56,094 bases of DNA from CAYHOI01 sp964358175 (GTDB lineage Bacteria; Margulisbacteria; Riflemargulisbacteria; GWF2-35-9), in the NCBI GenBank assembly GCA_964358175.1, contig CAYHOI010000002.1, positions 1-56,094 on the forward strand, given 5' to 3'. The notes under the pieces were generated by a model. The model had not been told where the DNA came from, did not search any database, and saw only the letters and a list, made by a program, of their open reading frames with translations. Below, in pieces: positions 19,601 through 29,505 of the stretch. A program made the position numbers and the translations under genes. The stretch's first letter is position 1, and the number at the start of each line of letters is the position of its first letter.

Positions 19601-22600
19601 TTGAATTTGGGTAAGTGCTGAATCTGTGTACTCTTGCGCTTTCTCCAGATTTCCAAGGGCTTTGTAGTAGGAGGAATACTCGATATTGGCCATGGCAATG
19701 CCCATCCGGATGTGGGTGGTGAGCATAGCATTGCTGTGGGGGGTATCCAGTGCTTTTTGGAAACATTTTATGCTTTCTTCAATTTTCAGGATATCGAAAT
19801 CTGTGTGAGAACCCGCTAAAAGGGAATAGCCTTTTGCCACATATAAACCAGTCTTTTCTTCGGAGGGAAGCACCGAACTGCTTTCTTTAAGCAGTTTATC
19901 AACCTTGGCAACAGCCTCCTCGTATTTTTCTGCGCCTTGAAGCGCAGTTGCGGCCTCAGATTGGTTTTGTAGGCTTCCAAGAAGTGTTGTTCTGTCAGCG
20001 TCGCTTAGGTATTGTGAAGTACTATTGAGCACATGCAGATACAGCTGAAGAGAGTTTTTTTCATTTAAAGACTTGTCAAGAAGATCCGCCTGGCTGAGGG
20101 CAATACTATTTTTTAGCAGACTACAGTGATTAGCAATTTGATTTAGCATTTTTTGGAGTATGGGTAAGGTCGACTGAACCGAGTTGGCCTTCTTAAGAGT
20201 AGCAGCTCGAAGTTCTTCAGTTTGTTTCAAAAGGTTTTTTCGATCTTCGGTTGAGACCAATTCAGCAAGATTTGCACTTGTGAAAATCAAATAGGTTCTC
20301 GCAAGCCAGCTGTTTGCATGAGTACAGAATTGGCTTAAGCCATCATTCAGCATATTCCTTGTATCTATTTCGGGGATACCAGCAAAAATATCTGAGAGTT
20401 CCGAAAGAACTTTTTTGACCTTCTCTCCTTCCAGTTGGTTCATTGGCTCGAGTGATTTTTGTTTAGTCAGAAGCCCCTCTATGGTGCGCAAAGAATTTTC
20501 CGCGATGTAAGCGATGGATTGATTCCCTTTTTCAAAATGTTTGGAGTAGAGCTGGGTGATTTCGCTGTTGCCTGTCGCTGTTGAGGTAATCGATCCGAAG
20601 AGGGTCTTTGCTTCGTTAAGCTGGTTCATCCAGACACTTTCGGGAAGTCCCCTCTCAATCGAGAATGTCGCGAGTCCTTTATAGGCTTCGGCAGCATAGA
20701 ATCGTGTTTCCGGATCATTGCGGGTTGTTGTATCAACCGCTTGATAAGCCTCAATTATTTCTTTGAGATAGTTTTCTGAACGGGCTCGATGACTCAGGAA
20801 GACAGCCTCTTCTCCAGGTTTTAGATCTTCCGAAAGCTCAAGATAGCGATTGGCTAATTTGAGCTTGATCTGGAAACACTGATTCTGAAATCCTCCGAGT
20901 AGCCACATCAATTCCTCAACATTTTCTGCAGACGAGGAGGGTCTCGCCCTAGTGAACCCCTCCAATAGTGCAAGATGCTCGCCAAGCGAGTTAATTGAGG
21001 AATCCGTTGTGTCAAAATGTCTTGTGAGAATATCCTTCTGTTGCTTCCACTTCTGTTGACCATAACCAGGGAAAGTCGTGGCCTCAATGATGATTGGATT
21101 TGTTTTATCTGGAGGGGTAATAAGATCGAGTTGGCTGTGAAGTTGATAGATTCTACACCTGGCAACGACCTCCTGGCAGCTGCTTTGATCGGATTTATTT
21201 TTATCGAACTTTTCTAGAAATTTTTCATATCCGCTCAACAAGCTCTGAACATGCAACTCGTAGTCCTTTATATCTTTCTTGGAGATTAGCTCTTGATCAG
21301 CAATTTGCAACTTAAAAAAATTGAGATCATCCGCTGAGCCAGGGGTCAATCCAAGCATGTTTTCAATAAGACGAGGATTGTTTTGAGCGAATATCATAAA
21401 CGCATCATTGCCAAGGTATTTCCCATCCAATGTTGCCAGAAGATCGTGGATATCTGTAAAATTTTGTGGATACCAGTCCTTATCACTACTCTTATCCAAG
21501 TGTAGAATTTTATGTAATTTGACGTTTTCTTTATTCGGGAGTCGTGCGATAGCTTTTTTGCTGAACGTGTTGTAGGCAGACAGAACAATCAGCTGAAGAC
21601 GAGCTTCAATATATTGCCGCTCTTTATCTAAATGGGTCTCGAGAAGCCCTGTTTTATTTTTTATATCTTTAAAAGCTACCGAGCAATCTTCTACCGCATG
21701 AAGTGCGTGTGAAATGCTTTCTGGAATGATATGGCTGGCTATACTGTATCCCACAGAGTATTTGTAACGTGTAAGTGATGAGAGAAGCGATTGTGCCAGA
21801 GTGCGACTGGGGGTATTCGTGACAGATTGCTGAAGTCGGGCGCTCTCGCCGGATACCTCCAGTTTGGTGAGGACATTCAGGTGCGCTTTAAGCAACCTTT
21901 CGGATAGCATAATGGTAATATTATTGTCTGTATCGCCAAGACAATAGCTCCGTTGATGATTCTCTTTTTGGGAGGTTTCCCTGTAGTTGCCCAATATTTC
22001 CTTCAACGTTATGGCCATCGTTGGGTTTTTGTAAAAATCCTGGATACGAATGTATCCCAGAACGAGGCGTAACTTCGCATTGTGGTTCGGCTCGATTTGT
22101 ATGAAGTGTCTTGTTGGGGTGATTTCCTGAAGGGTACTTTCAATTAATTTCTTTGCTTCCTCCATTTTGGGAGGCACAAGGTTTATGAGCGTCTCTGCGA
22201 GTTTCGAGATGATATCCAATCGATACTCCTGGACAACGGCTTCAATGGTTCCGCTGGGAAGATCTTTGCGGTCGATAAAAAGAAGGAGATCTTTATATGT
22301 TTTTTCCGCCTCACTTCGGGTTTCGAGGCGACTTGCAGAGTAGTCCGCATAGGTTAATCTGTAAAAAAAACGCAACAGTAGATTGTTGTTTTTGTTGCCC
22401 TTATACCCTAAGCAGGCTATACTTTTTTTTACATCCGCCATATAACAGCCTATCAGAAGATCATTGATGTACTCGTTTCCTTGCATGAGCCTGTTATAAA
22501 ATGATCGAAACTCCTCTATGACGACAGAGTCAGTCGAAATTTGAGCCAACCAGGCAGCTAGAAGTTCATCTTGCTTTTTTGTGATTAGCGGTTCACCAGG

Positions 22601-23257
22601 AGAGAAATCATAGAAATAATTGATAACGCCCATAATCAGACTAGGCCTATAGAGTGGCTTTTTTTTGAACAGAACAGGTGCTTCCGTGGAGGCTAAAGAC
22701 TCTATTTTTTGTGTGAGCAAGGTCTGGTAAATACATTGTGGACTCAGGGGTACGGATTCGTGAGAGGCGTATGGAGCGAAGGCTTTCTCAAGCTGGATAA
22801 GCAATCCGATTTCCTTGGCGTGATCAAATATCCTGCGATCGGGTTCCGTGATCGTCTGGATAAGGAGACCCTTGACTTGTTGATAGGCCTTCATTGACAA
22901 GCTGAAGTGTTCTCTGGCGATCCCGAATTCGATGTATCCGTCCTTAAGCTCGAGTAATGTTTGGGCGAACGCGCATCGAGCACTTGGCCTTTCGTCCCAA
23001 TGTCTGGAAGAGGTCATCAGCAGGCTATTCGTCATCAGAGAACTGATGGTGATTCTCGCGGCCGGATTTTTTGCGACATCCTCCTCCTTAAGGCTGGGTA
23101 ATCGATAATAGGCTTTGAGGTCTTCCATCAGCTCGGGATATTGTTCGGAAAACTCTTGAAATTCTTTTCCAGTGAACTTGAATCCTCCCATGTTGGTAAG
23201 CACCGTGGAGGGAGTAATCTTGGTGGCAGCAGGCTGTATTGTCGAAATAGTAGACAT
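16652..23257 (-). CDS. giant TPR-like helical repeat protein (2201 aa)
   Basis: Almost wholly alpha-helical. From about residue 450 to the end, paired amphipathic helices with the A/G/Y/A spacing of tetratricopeptide repeats recur, for example LEKAQEYTDSALTQIQSIL, RLDEARLLYGEII, LSSAKKLLEVVTAFI and KYDEANKLFMVLKDELV. Such solenoids are protein-protein scaffolds. No signal peptide, membrane segment or enzyme motif is seen. The ATG is only 2 bases from the stop of the gene upstream and only a distant AAAGGA precedes it, so it should be co-transcribed and perhaps translationally coupled with the 2070-aa gene. It is the only giant gene without its own sigma-28-like element. Role inferred: scaffold of the assembly made by the neighbouring giant proteins. 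Confidence 0.8.
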   Translation of the reverse strand: MSTISTIQPAATKITPSTVLTNMGGFKFTGKEFQEFSEQYPELMEDLKAYYRLPSLKEEDVAKNPAARITISSLMTNSLLMTSSRHWDERPSARCAFAQTLLELKDGYIEFGIAREHFSLSMKAYQQVKGLLIQTITEPDRRIFDHAKEIGLLIQLEKAFAPYASHESVPLSPQCIYQTLLTQKIESLASTEAPVLFKKKPLYRPSLIMGVINYFYDFSPGEPLITKKQDELLAAWLAQISTDSVVIEEFRSFYNRLMQGNEYINDLLIGCYMADVKKSIACLGYKGNKNNNLLLRFFYRLTYADYSASRLETRSEAEKTYKDLLLFIDRKDLPSGTIEAVVQEYRLDIISKLAETLINLVPPKMEEAKKLIESTLQEITPTRHFIQIEPNHNAKLRLVLGYIRIQDFYKNPTMAITLKEILGNYRETSQKENHQRSYCLGDTDNNITIMLSERLLKAHLNVLTKLEVSGESARLQQSVTNTPSRTLAQSLLSSLTRYKYSVGYSIASHIIPESISHALHAVEDCSVAFKDIKNKTGLLETHLDKERQYIEARLQLIVLSAYNTFSKKAIARLPNKENVKLHKILHLDKSSDKDWYPQNFTDIHDLLATLDGKYLGNDAFMIFAQNNPRLIENMLGLTPGSADDLNFFKLQIADQELISKKDIKDYELHVQSLLSGYEKFLEKFDKNKSDQSSCQEVVARCRIYQLHSQLDLITPPDKTNPIIIEATTFPGYGQQKWKQQKDILTRHFDTTDSSINSLGEHLALLEGFTRARPSSSAENVEELMWLLGGFQNQCFQIKLKLANRYLELSEDLKPGEEAVFLSHRARSENYLKEIIEAYQAVDTTTRNDPETRFYAAEAYKGLATFSIERGLPESVWMNQLNEAKTLFGSITSTATGNSEITQLYSKHFEKGNQSIAYIAENSLRTIEGLLTKQKSLEPMNQLEGEKVKKVLSELSDIFAGIPEIDTRNMLNDGLSQFCTHANSWLARTYLIFTSANLAELVSTEDRKNLLKQTEELRAATLKKANSVQSTLPILQKMLNQIANHCSLLKNSIALSQADLLDKSLNEKNSLQLYLHVLNSTSQYLSDADRTTLLGSLQNQSEAATALQGAEKYEEAVAKVDKLLKESSSVLPSEEKTGLYVAKGYSLLAGSHTDFDILKIEESIKCFQKALDTPHSNAMLTTHIRMGIAMANIEYSSYYKALGNLEKAQEYTDSALTQIQSILVNPEIFHAQRAQAYFLKASVLNQSPLNEKILLAKQSAIAGLKELNELQEHQIDFDRKLCYSGLFQLIASLHKMDSDDSIDDALALAELLRPGKKDKVPDSGHITDSSVMEVVPFVASISAQDHGLSKDKGVLFKQQADQLEHLYQYTLATDKLHRTNQYKGIKIHGQVYRPYSGETQADIELRSATIIGKESQLAIAQHDPNSDFSTKNTLLKTIKLLQSISYSHPRINDQSTQILILALLSLWETGEKIDEHDELIVNGQKIQSSQELLDNMIALIQAELPNASAYIKVEYQLTLASLFTRLDRLDEARLLYGEIIKNTAPEVEKAKDPDIRVRYLIQLNWARIGLGGLYSAKAETTENGIVFRQADVLFHDILDSIEHEKNDSPGFKTQAVAAYTSLCQLYGKIEQADSKRASERFLENSMELLIDRKYSDYAQLARLLPLASQQSAYSGEAYDQTVIKGKMGTSPVTFTKETFEADMFRGAMEKRMLEFDKAWETYQSVREYILYELVKSDGTVISAGDYREYFSSSLAQVDIEIQQGNLTKATEMLSEIGLPPDRKDSKEWQNLKRVVDQTVTLYRSRIFMANQQTGKAVNWMKASNPLLATITEACVHFMDDPDVLKTLLDAGDAQLQTQINQTREDIKNDILSNRRETLLLTIESLLNMATLQQEMGNLSSAKKLLEVVTAFITKQNKNAQLVLQGTELDSIYLASLLQKSNLEKACGNIQEAESTVTLLLQEFSNRKCENWDLRIAALISGSSIFLASGQELDVQSALGVLTQGLYLNAETFRIETPEDLAVNYNLALQQHRFDILLAYGQILLLTQKYDEANKLFMVLKDELVAYHLEETSRLNHSRELFQALLNYAKSLLKDKNSLTTEREEKIEEALQALDVLDTLIAKTKTQNNNIYLNEYREAHIDFKEMKGNLEAQRGKLDAPIGFYEEALVEAKSFMKQTGNKDSAHRKRIIRLEQNIKRLKEKR

Positions 23258-23259
23258 AA

Positions 23260-26200
23260 TTAGTTCTGTCCTTTCGGGAGGTGGAGCCTTAGCTCTGGTG
23301 ATTCAATCGTAAATAAATTTTCCACTAGGCTATTTTTTGGGGCATGAAGGATAGCGGACAAAGCAGTGAGTGGTGGCGCATAGGTCGTAGTTCTGCCGAC
23401 CACCTTCGAGATCTGAGAATATACTTGATAAGGAATGAATGAGTGAAACCCCTGCAACAAAGGATTGTTAGGAAAAGCTTCTTTTTCGCGTTCTCGTTCA
23501 ACCAGCAAACAGTTGTTCTCTTTGAGGTCTCTATCCGCTTGATCAAGAACTTTCCCGAGGAAGACCTTGATGTCTGGATACAGGGGATCGTTGGGATCGG
23601 TATTGGCAAGGTTCAAGAGCAAATTGTATCCCGGATATCCTTGATGAGGTGCAGCACCTGGACTGAAGGAGTATTGCTCGATTCCACCAGGGCAATTTGG
23701 AATGTCAACCCATAGCTTTCCGATATAACTTACAACAAGATTTTCCGGATCCCAAGAAAGGGTTCCATCTTTTGCAACCTGCACCTGAAGCCAGTCCGGA
23801 ATTTTTTTCTTTTCCGAGAAGAGAGTGTCCAAGAGGTGGAGTGCACTTGTGGCTTTTTCGTCCCAGTAGGCTTTATTTTCGCTGTCAATCAGTCCACAGT
23901 CATGGAGTAGCTGGATATCCAATGCCGTGACGTCGAGGGATATATCTTCGTGCATCGGGGATTGTTCCATATCAATCACGTTTTTGAGGAGCATTCTGGC
24001 CTCATCCATTTTCCCGCTTTTCCATAATGCGCGTGCAAAGACCAGTGTGGCATGCACATCAGCTTTCTTTCCTGCCAGCTCATAGTTTGACTCATTCAGG
24101 TTCTGTGGTTCTCCGGCAAAGTTGATAAGCTGAGCTGGCAAACCATTCTCGCCTTTGCTTAGCAGGTACTGAAACGTATTGTAGTATCTGTCAAAGAGGG
24201 AGCGATCTCCCGTTTTTATAGCCTCATCCATAATTTCGGCAATGTGAATGGAGTGAATGAAATGGGTCTCATCCGGATTGTACAGTGCGATGACGAAGAT
24301 GCTGTTGTGGTTGTTGGGATGGAGCAAATGCTGGTAAGGCAGGATATGGAGTTCGAGAGGAGTTGGGCGTTCTCCTTGAAGAGACACTTCATCATTGCTC
24401 GCAAGAAGCTGAAATAGTTCTTGGTCGTGAAGGTGACGCTCAATCTGACCAAGATTAATTAGGTTATCTGAATGAGCACAACCTTTGATCCACTCAGACC
24501 TGAAAATATCCTGATTGTTTCTCAGCAATTCTACGTAGAAATTGTTTGACTTTCCTTGCTGTGAATGGGTCGGATTGTTCCTATACATGATGGCGTAAAT
24601 ATCGCTTGCAATTTCGGTGAAATAGTCAACTTTCCCCTTGAGAGCACTTTTGACATCAGGGGCTAAGTCACTATCCTTTAAATATGTCGTATACAAATTG
24701 TAAAGCGAGCTGATCTGATCCAGTATCGCTAGGGAATAGCTGAAAAGCAGAACCTTGTCATCCTTGTTGGAGATTTTCATCTTGGACAGATCTTCTGTGA
24801 GTTCATTCCTTGCTGAAAAGTAGAGGAGAAGGTTATGGTCTAAAAGAGAAGAAGTGATGGCGAACATTTCTTCCATCGCAGGGAGAAGAGCTTCTTCTTT
24901 CGCCTTATGATTCGCAATTGATTCCGTTTCCTGTCGAAGAAGTTCTAATGAAAGGTTGGCATGAAAAAAATTGGCCCAAAAATATTGGCTGTAATTTGTT
25001 AATTCTGAGTCATGAATCGGAGCCAGATATGTGTTGATGAGTCTTAGCGCGATTTGTTTGTCCTGATCACTTTGAGAATAGGCCAGGAATAGAGCCTTCA
25101 AGAAGTACAATTGAGGCACATCCGGCAGATTCCGAATAACATCGTTTAGTAGCCCTTGAATAGAATTTTCAATAAGCACATTTTGTGGCAGGCTGTTGCG
25201 AATACTGGTTAATTCGCTGGTTGCCGTCCTCTTGAAAAGCATGGATTTCTGATAGAGATTATCAATCGTAATATGTTCATTATTGAGTTGCTCTTTCGAA
25301 AGGTTTTCTTGCCTCAAGGAGAAAAGTCTCAGCGCACCACGTTCACTGTTAGTTAGTGGCATAAGATAGCTTGTGCCACTGAGTGTTACAGAATTATTGG
25401 GTTCAATAGTTACAGGGATGTTTGCCAAAATCGCTGTAAACATAAATGCTTTGCTCCTGCAACCGCTTGTGACATCTCCCGTAACCCCCATGCTTTTTGA
25501 ACAATGCAGATAGGCTTGAATGATAAGTGGTAGCCATTTGGAATACATGAGAAGACTGTTGTCAGGTGTCCAAAAGTTTTCTTCATCGACTTGAAGCAAT
25601 TCTTGAATCAGCAATTGCCAATTTGCCAACGTATCCAGATTTTCATCTCGGACAAGAGCATCAAATCGAATTTGAAAACTTTTGAGATTCATTTCCAATT
25701 GATCTTTATCCCGCCTTTTTGAGGTGGTGTTGTTTCTCAAAATACCACGGGAATCAAGTGTATACTGATTTGCCAGCCTTCTTAGAGTAGCCGGTCGGTC
25801 TTTAAGCTCATCTGTTTCTGCTGTAAGCTGATTGTATTTTCTGAGGAGGGACCCATAACTCTTCTGTGCCTGGTACATTTGCGCAAAGGTTTTCGCCCGA
25901 TCTACCCCGTGATACCCCTGGCAGCTAGAGGGGGTCAGTGCAATCAATTGGGCATAAGTTAATGCCAGATCGTGTTCTTTCTGGAGCTGGTTCTTTTTCG
26001 TACTGTCTGGAATCATATCCCTGATATCCTTAATAATGCGAGCTTTTTCGGCATAGGCCTCTGTTAGCCGGCGAAAGCCTTCGGAGAAAAACTCATAGTG
26101 ATTTAGCATATCGGCATAGGTATTGACAGCATAGATTTCGCGATTAAAATTGGAAACATATACAACGAGTTTCTTGTTTTTATCTTCTAGGTCACAGACA

Positions 26201-29200
26201 CCAAGGCTAATTCCTCCTTCTCCAAGAATATCGTTGATAACGGAAGTGAGTATCTCGTTTTTCTCTGCCCCTAACGTCCAAAGGAGAAAGATCGCTGCCA
26301 TACGTTTTTCTTCTTTGACATTGGAATCCAGCGCGATCTTTTTGAGTTGCTCAGGGGTAGTATTATTTTCACGCTGTATCGTCGCAATCTCACTTGCGAA
26401 GAGTTGGTTGTGTCGAGTGGAAATAAGCTCCTTATTTGGTTTTTCGTTGAGCCAGTTTTGCCGGTTATTCAGGGAATGTTCCAGTTCGCTAATGGATCGG
26501 GAGATATTTTGGTATTGGGTCGATAGACTTGAATTGATCTGAATCGGGATTGTTCCGATATGGAATTCGGCGCAGACAGGATCTTGCAGAGGCACAGTAC
26601 GAGATTGAGCCAAGGCTGTAAACAACGTCCCTCTCAGCAGGAGCAAATCCGCATCATTCTCAGGCACAAGAAGCCCTGTTTTTCTGATAAAATCAATATC
26701 TGTCCCCAGTTGATCTTTATCGAGAAGTTTTTTGAGAGCCTCAACTCCTTGGAGACTATGTTCATCTGAAGGAAGATAATGAGTTAGCTTTTTTTGTTCA
26801 TCAGCCAACAGTTTCTTGTCAACATCTTGATAAGGATCCAGCCCGAGGGCTTTGTTGCAATAGTAGAGTGCCAGCTGATGGAGGTTAACATGATCGAGAT
26901 AATGGGTTAATTCCGAAATCCATAGGATGAATTGTTCCGCACGAACATAAACTTGTTTTTCTCGTCCCATAAGATGCCAGTCTGCGTGCCACTCCTCAAA
27001 GTTATCGTGATCTCTATATAAATTCTTCGAGGAGTTCGTATAGCGGTCAAACAGAATTTCTCGGCAAGCGACCAGCTGAGAGAAAACCTTGTAGTGTTCC
27101 TCGGTCGGAGAACTGGTGCCGATATTTTCTTTTAGTTTTCGAAGTGAGCGAACCAACGTCAACCGAAGATACACGTTTGTCTCTTTGCTTTCCCCGAAGA
27201 TATCGGGACGATCCAGTAAGGCTGTAATGATACTTGGCATGTCATCATAACGATGAAGCGATGAGAGTTCACCTTCCAGAAACCCAATGACCTTGAGAAT
27301 AAGTCCCGCCGTAACATTGACCTTATCCTCCAAGCGAGTAAAGGAGAGAAGATCCAGTTCTTCCAGACATGCACTGACGACTTGCTCGGTCAAATGCAGT
27401 TTTGCATCACGCACCAAGACATTATTAAAGTAACTGGCCAAAGAGTATTTCGCGCGAATAGGATCCTTTTTTCCGTCAATGTTTTCAGGCAGAGGAGTCC
27501 ATAAATTGACAAGAAACCACCAGCATTTTCCGATCCGAGATGAAGTTTCAACATAATTTTCTGATGAACCCGCTTGAATAAAAAAGTCAGAGGCATTCCT
27601 CATCTTCAAGACATTAAGTTGTTTTTTATATTTATCAGGGATAATGATATTTTCGGCATGCAAACATTTGAAGTTTTGAGAAAATTCCATGAGATGGTAA
27701 GCCAAGGGGGTTAGCGATCCTTTTTCAAGCGATGCGTACAGAAGCGTTGCGATATCCGTAGGCAAATAAGCGATATAGTCTATGGCTGTCTGAATAATAG
27801 CCTCAGCTGGACTATGTGGATTCTCCATTAGTGTGAACAAGTCGCTACGTAGAGTGTTTACATTACGCCCTTGCAATATCGGACTCGAAGTATCTTCCCA
27901 AGAGGGGAAGATACTTCTGGCATTTTTATCGTCACTTGACAGAGGCATCGGCTTTAATTGAGGAGCACCGAGACTTGGAAGTACTTTAAATAATAACAGG
28001 GTGGCTTGGAAGTCCGGCTTGGTTGTTATGCTTTCTTTCCCGTAAACTGCGGGACTTGTATTGCTGGCTGTTTTAAGAACCATTAAATCTTTAAGTTTTT
28101 TTTCATATTCTTGTTGCTTGGGCTTATTATCTAGGCACTTGTAATAGGCATAGTTTACAAAGCATACAATTTTTTCGCTGATACTGGTTGGTAGATATGG
28201 AAAATATTTCTTCAAATTTTCTGGGGTGGGATCCATTTTAAACCGCTCATCCTGAGTGACCAACTCTTTGAGGAAGGCAATGGCTCGATTCTTTAGTTGA
28301 TAGGTTTCCTCAAGAGGGCTACCATCAAGAGAGCTATCATCGAAGAGTGCCGTTTGCGCGATCTCGAGATAGAACATGCTACCATCCCTTCCTTCTCTAA
28401 AAAGTTTGTTTCGAAGGAGTTTATCCTCGCCAATAACAAGTTTGTTCTGTCCCGAGCTAATCTGACATTGATCTGGGATAAAGCCGTTTTCGCGATAAGC
28501 TTGTGTGCCGACATCAAACAGATTCTTTCGGATTTCAAGCCAACTTTTCTGATTGGCTTTATCAAATAAGCCCAATTCCAGCAACATGTCATTTCGGAAG
28601 GTAGCTAGGGTCACCGTGAGACGACCCTGTGCTTTTTGAGAGGGGTAAAATTGTCCCATCTGATCCAGGGTTTGAAGATCTTCTGAAAAGGTGAGATAGA
28701 GTTTCCCATCGAGTTCCTTGAAGTATTTCGCTTTAGCCTTGCTCAGATAAAAGCTTTCGAGATCTATGAAAAAATCGCGGGGATTTTTGTCAGCGATATT
28801 AGATGCCAACTTTGGTGGGAGTAATACCAACAAGTCGGATCGCTCCTTAGGTGAGAGTGCTAAATCCCCTCTCATTGCGAAGCGCAGTCCGGCCTGAATA
28901 GCCACAAAATCCGCGACCGCATCAGAGTTTCGGTTAACGCCTGGCGCAGCGGTGAGTTGACCTTTGTAGTTTAGGAAAGAAACACTTGAGGCTAAATTGT
29001 TTACCCCGACTTCTTCGGAGATATTTGGATCAGAGAGATGACAAAGATACCCGGCTATGAGAGATTTGAACAAAGGTTGACTAGCTGGATCATCAATTTC
29101 TGAGAGTACAATTTGAAGCTCGGCTCCATGTCTGGTGTCAAATTCGCCAAGTCCGAAGGGATCCTTTTTGGAATCAGGCATCCGAAATCCACTCTCGGAA

Positions 29201-29472
29201 TCCTGGAAGATGATATTGCCATTTGCTGGCAGACTTGTTGCTTTTTTTGTCAAATCGATCCTAGATCCAACTCTCGAAGGATCATGAATCAGGCATGGTG
29301 AAATAACATTATTCTCGAATGGATACTGTGTATAAGTGAGAATAAAGGGTTCGAGCGGAAGCTCTATTCCAGAGACCTTGATAGGAGGTGTCTCTGGCGA
29401 AACACTGATTGTCGCAGAATCGCTTCTCTGCGTTTTAATCAAAGACCCAAAAAGACTAAATCGAACGCTCAT
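23260..29472 (-). CDS. giant helical protein with degenerate transglutaminase-like motif (2070 aa)
   Basis: No family recognised end to end. The N-terminal 450 residues are mixed alpha/beta. The centre and C-terminus are helical with TPR-like pairs (for example KSGKMDEARMLLKNVIDM near 1885). Around residue 1338 the stretch TSGCRSKAFMFTAILANIP resembles the Cys-helix of transglutaminase-like domains (GxCxxKAxLxxALLxxxGIP), but no downstream His motif follows, so it is probably inactive or chance. LYLTFSEDLQTL near residue 270 resembles TYSEDLKTL near the N-terminus of the 3540-aa neighbour. The ATG is 6 bases from the -10 element of its promoter, and no Shine-Dalgarno exists, so the mRNA should be leaderless. 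It is followed after 2 bases by the TPR giant gene. Confidence 0.75.
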   Translation of the reverse strand: MSVRFSLFGSLIKTQRSDSATISVSPETPPIKVSGIELPLEPFILTYTQYPFENNVISPCLIHDPSRVGSRIDLTKKATSLPANGNIIFQDSESGFRMPDSKKDPFGLGEFDTRHGAELQIVLSEIDDPASQPLFKSLIAGYLCHLSDPNISEEVGVNNLASSVSFLNYKGQLTAAPGVNRNSDAVADFVAIQAGLRFAMRGDLALSPKERSDLLVLLPPKLASNIADKNPRDFFIDLESFYLSKAKAKYFKELDGKLYLTFSEDLQTLDQMGQFYPSQKAQGRLTVTLATFRNDMLLELGLFDKANQKSWLEIRKNLFDVGTQAYRENGFIPDQCQISSGQNKLVIGEDKLLRNKLFREGRDGSMFYLEIAQTALFDDSSLDGSPLEETYQLKNRAIAFLKELVTQDERFKMDPTPENLKKYFPYLPTSISEKIVCFVNYAYYKCLDNKPKQQEYEKKLKDLMVLKTASNTSPAVYGKESITTKPDFQATLLLFKVLPSLGAPQLKPMPLSSDDKNARSIFPSWEDTSSPILQGRNVNTLRSDLFTLMENPHSPAEAIIQTAIDYIAYLPTDIATLLYASLEKGSLTPLAYHLMEFSQNFKCLHAENIIIPDKYKKQLNVLKMRNASDFFIQAGSSENYVETSSRIGKCWWFLVNLWTPLPENIDGKKDPIRAKYSLASYFNNVLVRDAKLHLTEQVVSACLEELDLLSFTRLEDKVNVTAGLILKVIGFLEGELSSLHRYDDMPSIITALLDRPDIFGESKETNVYLRLTLVRSLRKLKENIGTSSPTEEHYKVFSQLVACREILFDRYTNSSKNLYRDHDNFEEWHADWHLMGREKQVYVRAEQFILWISELTHYLDHVNLHQLALYYCNKALGLDPYQDVDKKLLADEQKKLTHYLPSDEHSLQGVEALKKLLDKDQLGTDIDFIRKTGLLVPENDADLLLLRGTLFTALAQSRTVPLQDPVCAEFHIGTIPIQINSSLSTQYQNISRSISELEHSLNNRQNWLNEKPNKELISTRHNQLFASEIATIQRENNTTPEQLKKIALDSNVKEEKRMAAIFLLWTLGAEKNEILTSVINDILGEGGISLGVCDLEDKNKKLVVYVSNFNREIYAVNTYADMLNHYEFFSEGFRRLTEAYAEKARIIKDIRDMIPDSTKKNQLQKEHDLALTYAQLIALTPSSCQGYHGVDRAKTFAQMYQAQKSYGSLLRKYNQLTAETDELKDRPATLRRLANQYTLDSRGILRNNTTSKRRDKDQLEMNLKSFQIRFDALVRDENLDTLANWQLLIQELLQVDEENFWTPDNSLLMYSKWLPLIIQAYLHCSKSMGVTGDVTSGCRSKAFMFTAILANIPVTIEPNNSVTLSGTSYLMPLTNSERGALRLFSLRQENLSKEQLNNEHITIDNLYQKSMLFKRTATSELTSIRNSLPQNVLIENSIQGLLNDVIRNLPDVPQLYFLKALFLAYSQSDQDKQIALRLINTYLAPIHDSELTNYSQYFWANFFHANLSLELLRQETESIANHKAKEEALLPAMEEMFAITSSLLDHNLLLYFSARNELTEDLSKMKISNKDDKVLLFSYSLAILDQISSLYNLYTTYLKDSDLAPDVKSALKGKVDYFTEIASDIYAIMYRNNPTHSQQGKSNNFYVELLRNNQDIFRSEWIKGCAHSDNLINLGQIERHLHDQELFQLLASNDEVSLQGERPTPLELHILPYQHLLHPNNHNSIFVIALYNPDETHFIHSIHIAEIMDEAIKTGDRSLFDRYYNTFQYLLSKGENGLPAQLINFAGEPQNLNESNYELAGKKADVHATLVFARALWKSGKMDEARMLLKNVIDMEQSPMHEDISLDVTALDIQLLHDCGLIDSENKAYWDEKATSALHLLDTLFSEKKKIPDWLQVQVAKDGTLSWDPENLVVSYIGKLWVDIPNCPGGIEQYSFSPGAAPHQGYPGYNLLLNLANTDPNDPLYPDIKVFLGKVLDQADRDLKENNCLLVEREREKEAFPNNPLLQGFHSFIPYQVYSQISKVVGRTTTYAPPLTALSAILHAPKNSLVENLFTIESPELRLHLPKGQN

Positions 29473-29478
29473 ATTAAG

Positions 29479-29505
29479 TTATCGTACAGAAATTTGAAAA
29501 ATTTC
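29479..29505 (-). promoter_or_regulatory. sigma-28-type promoter of the 2070-aa/2201-aa giant gene pair
   Basis: GAAATTTT (29498-29505), 11 bases, TACGATAA (29479-29486). The -35 box overlaps the TGA stop of the upstream 3540-aa gene. The -10 box ends 6 bases before the ATG, which implies a leaderless transcript. Confidence 0.7.

Noticed and set aside
23258..23340. A fifth sigma-28-like promoter for the 2201-aa gene
   Set aside because: GGAAAATTTATTTACGATTG contains similar half-sites, but only 3 bases separate them instead of 11.
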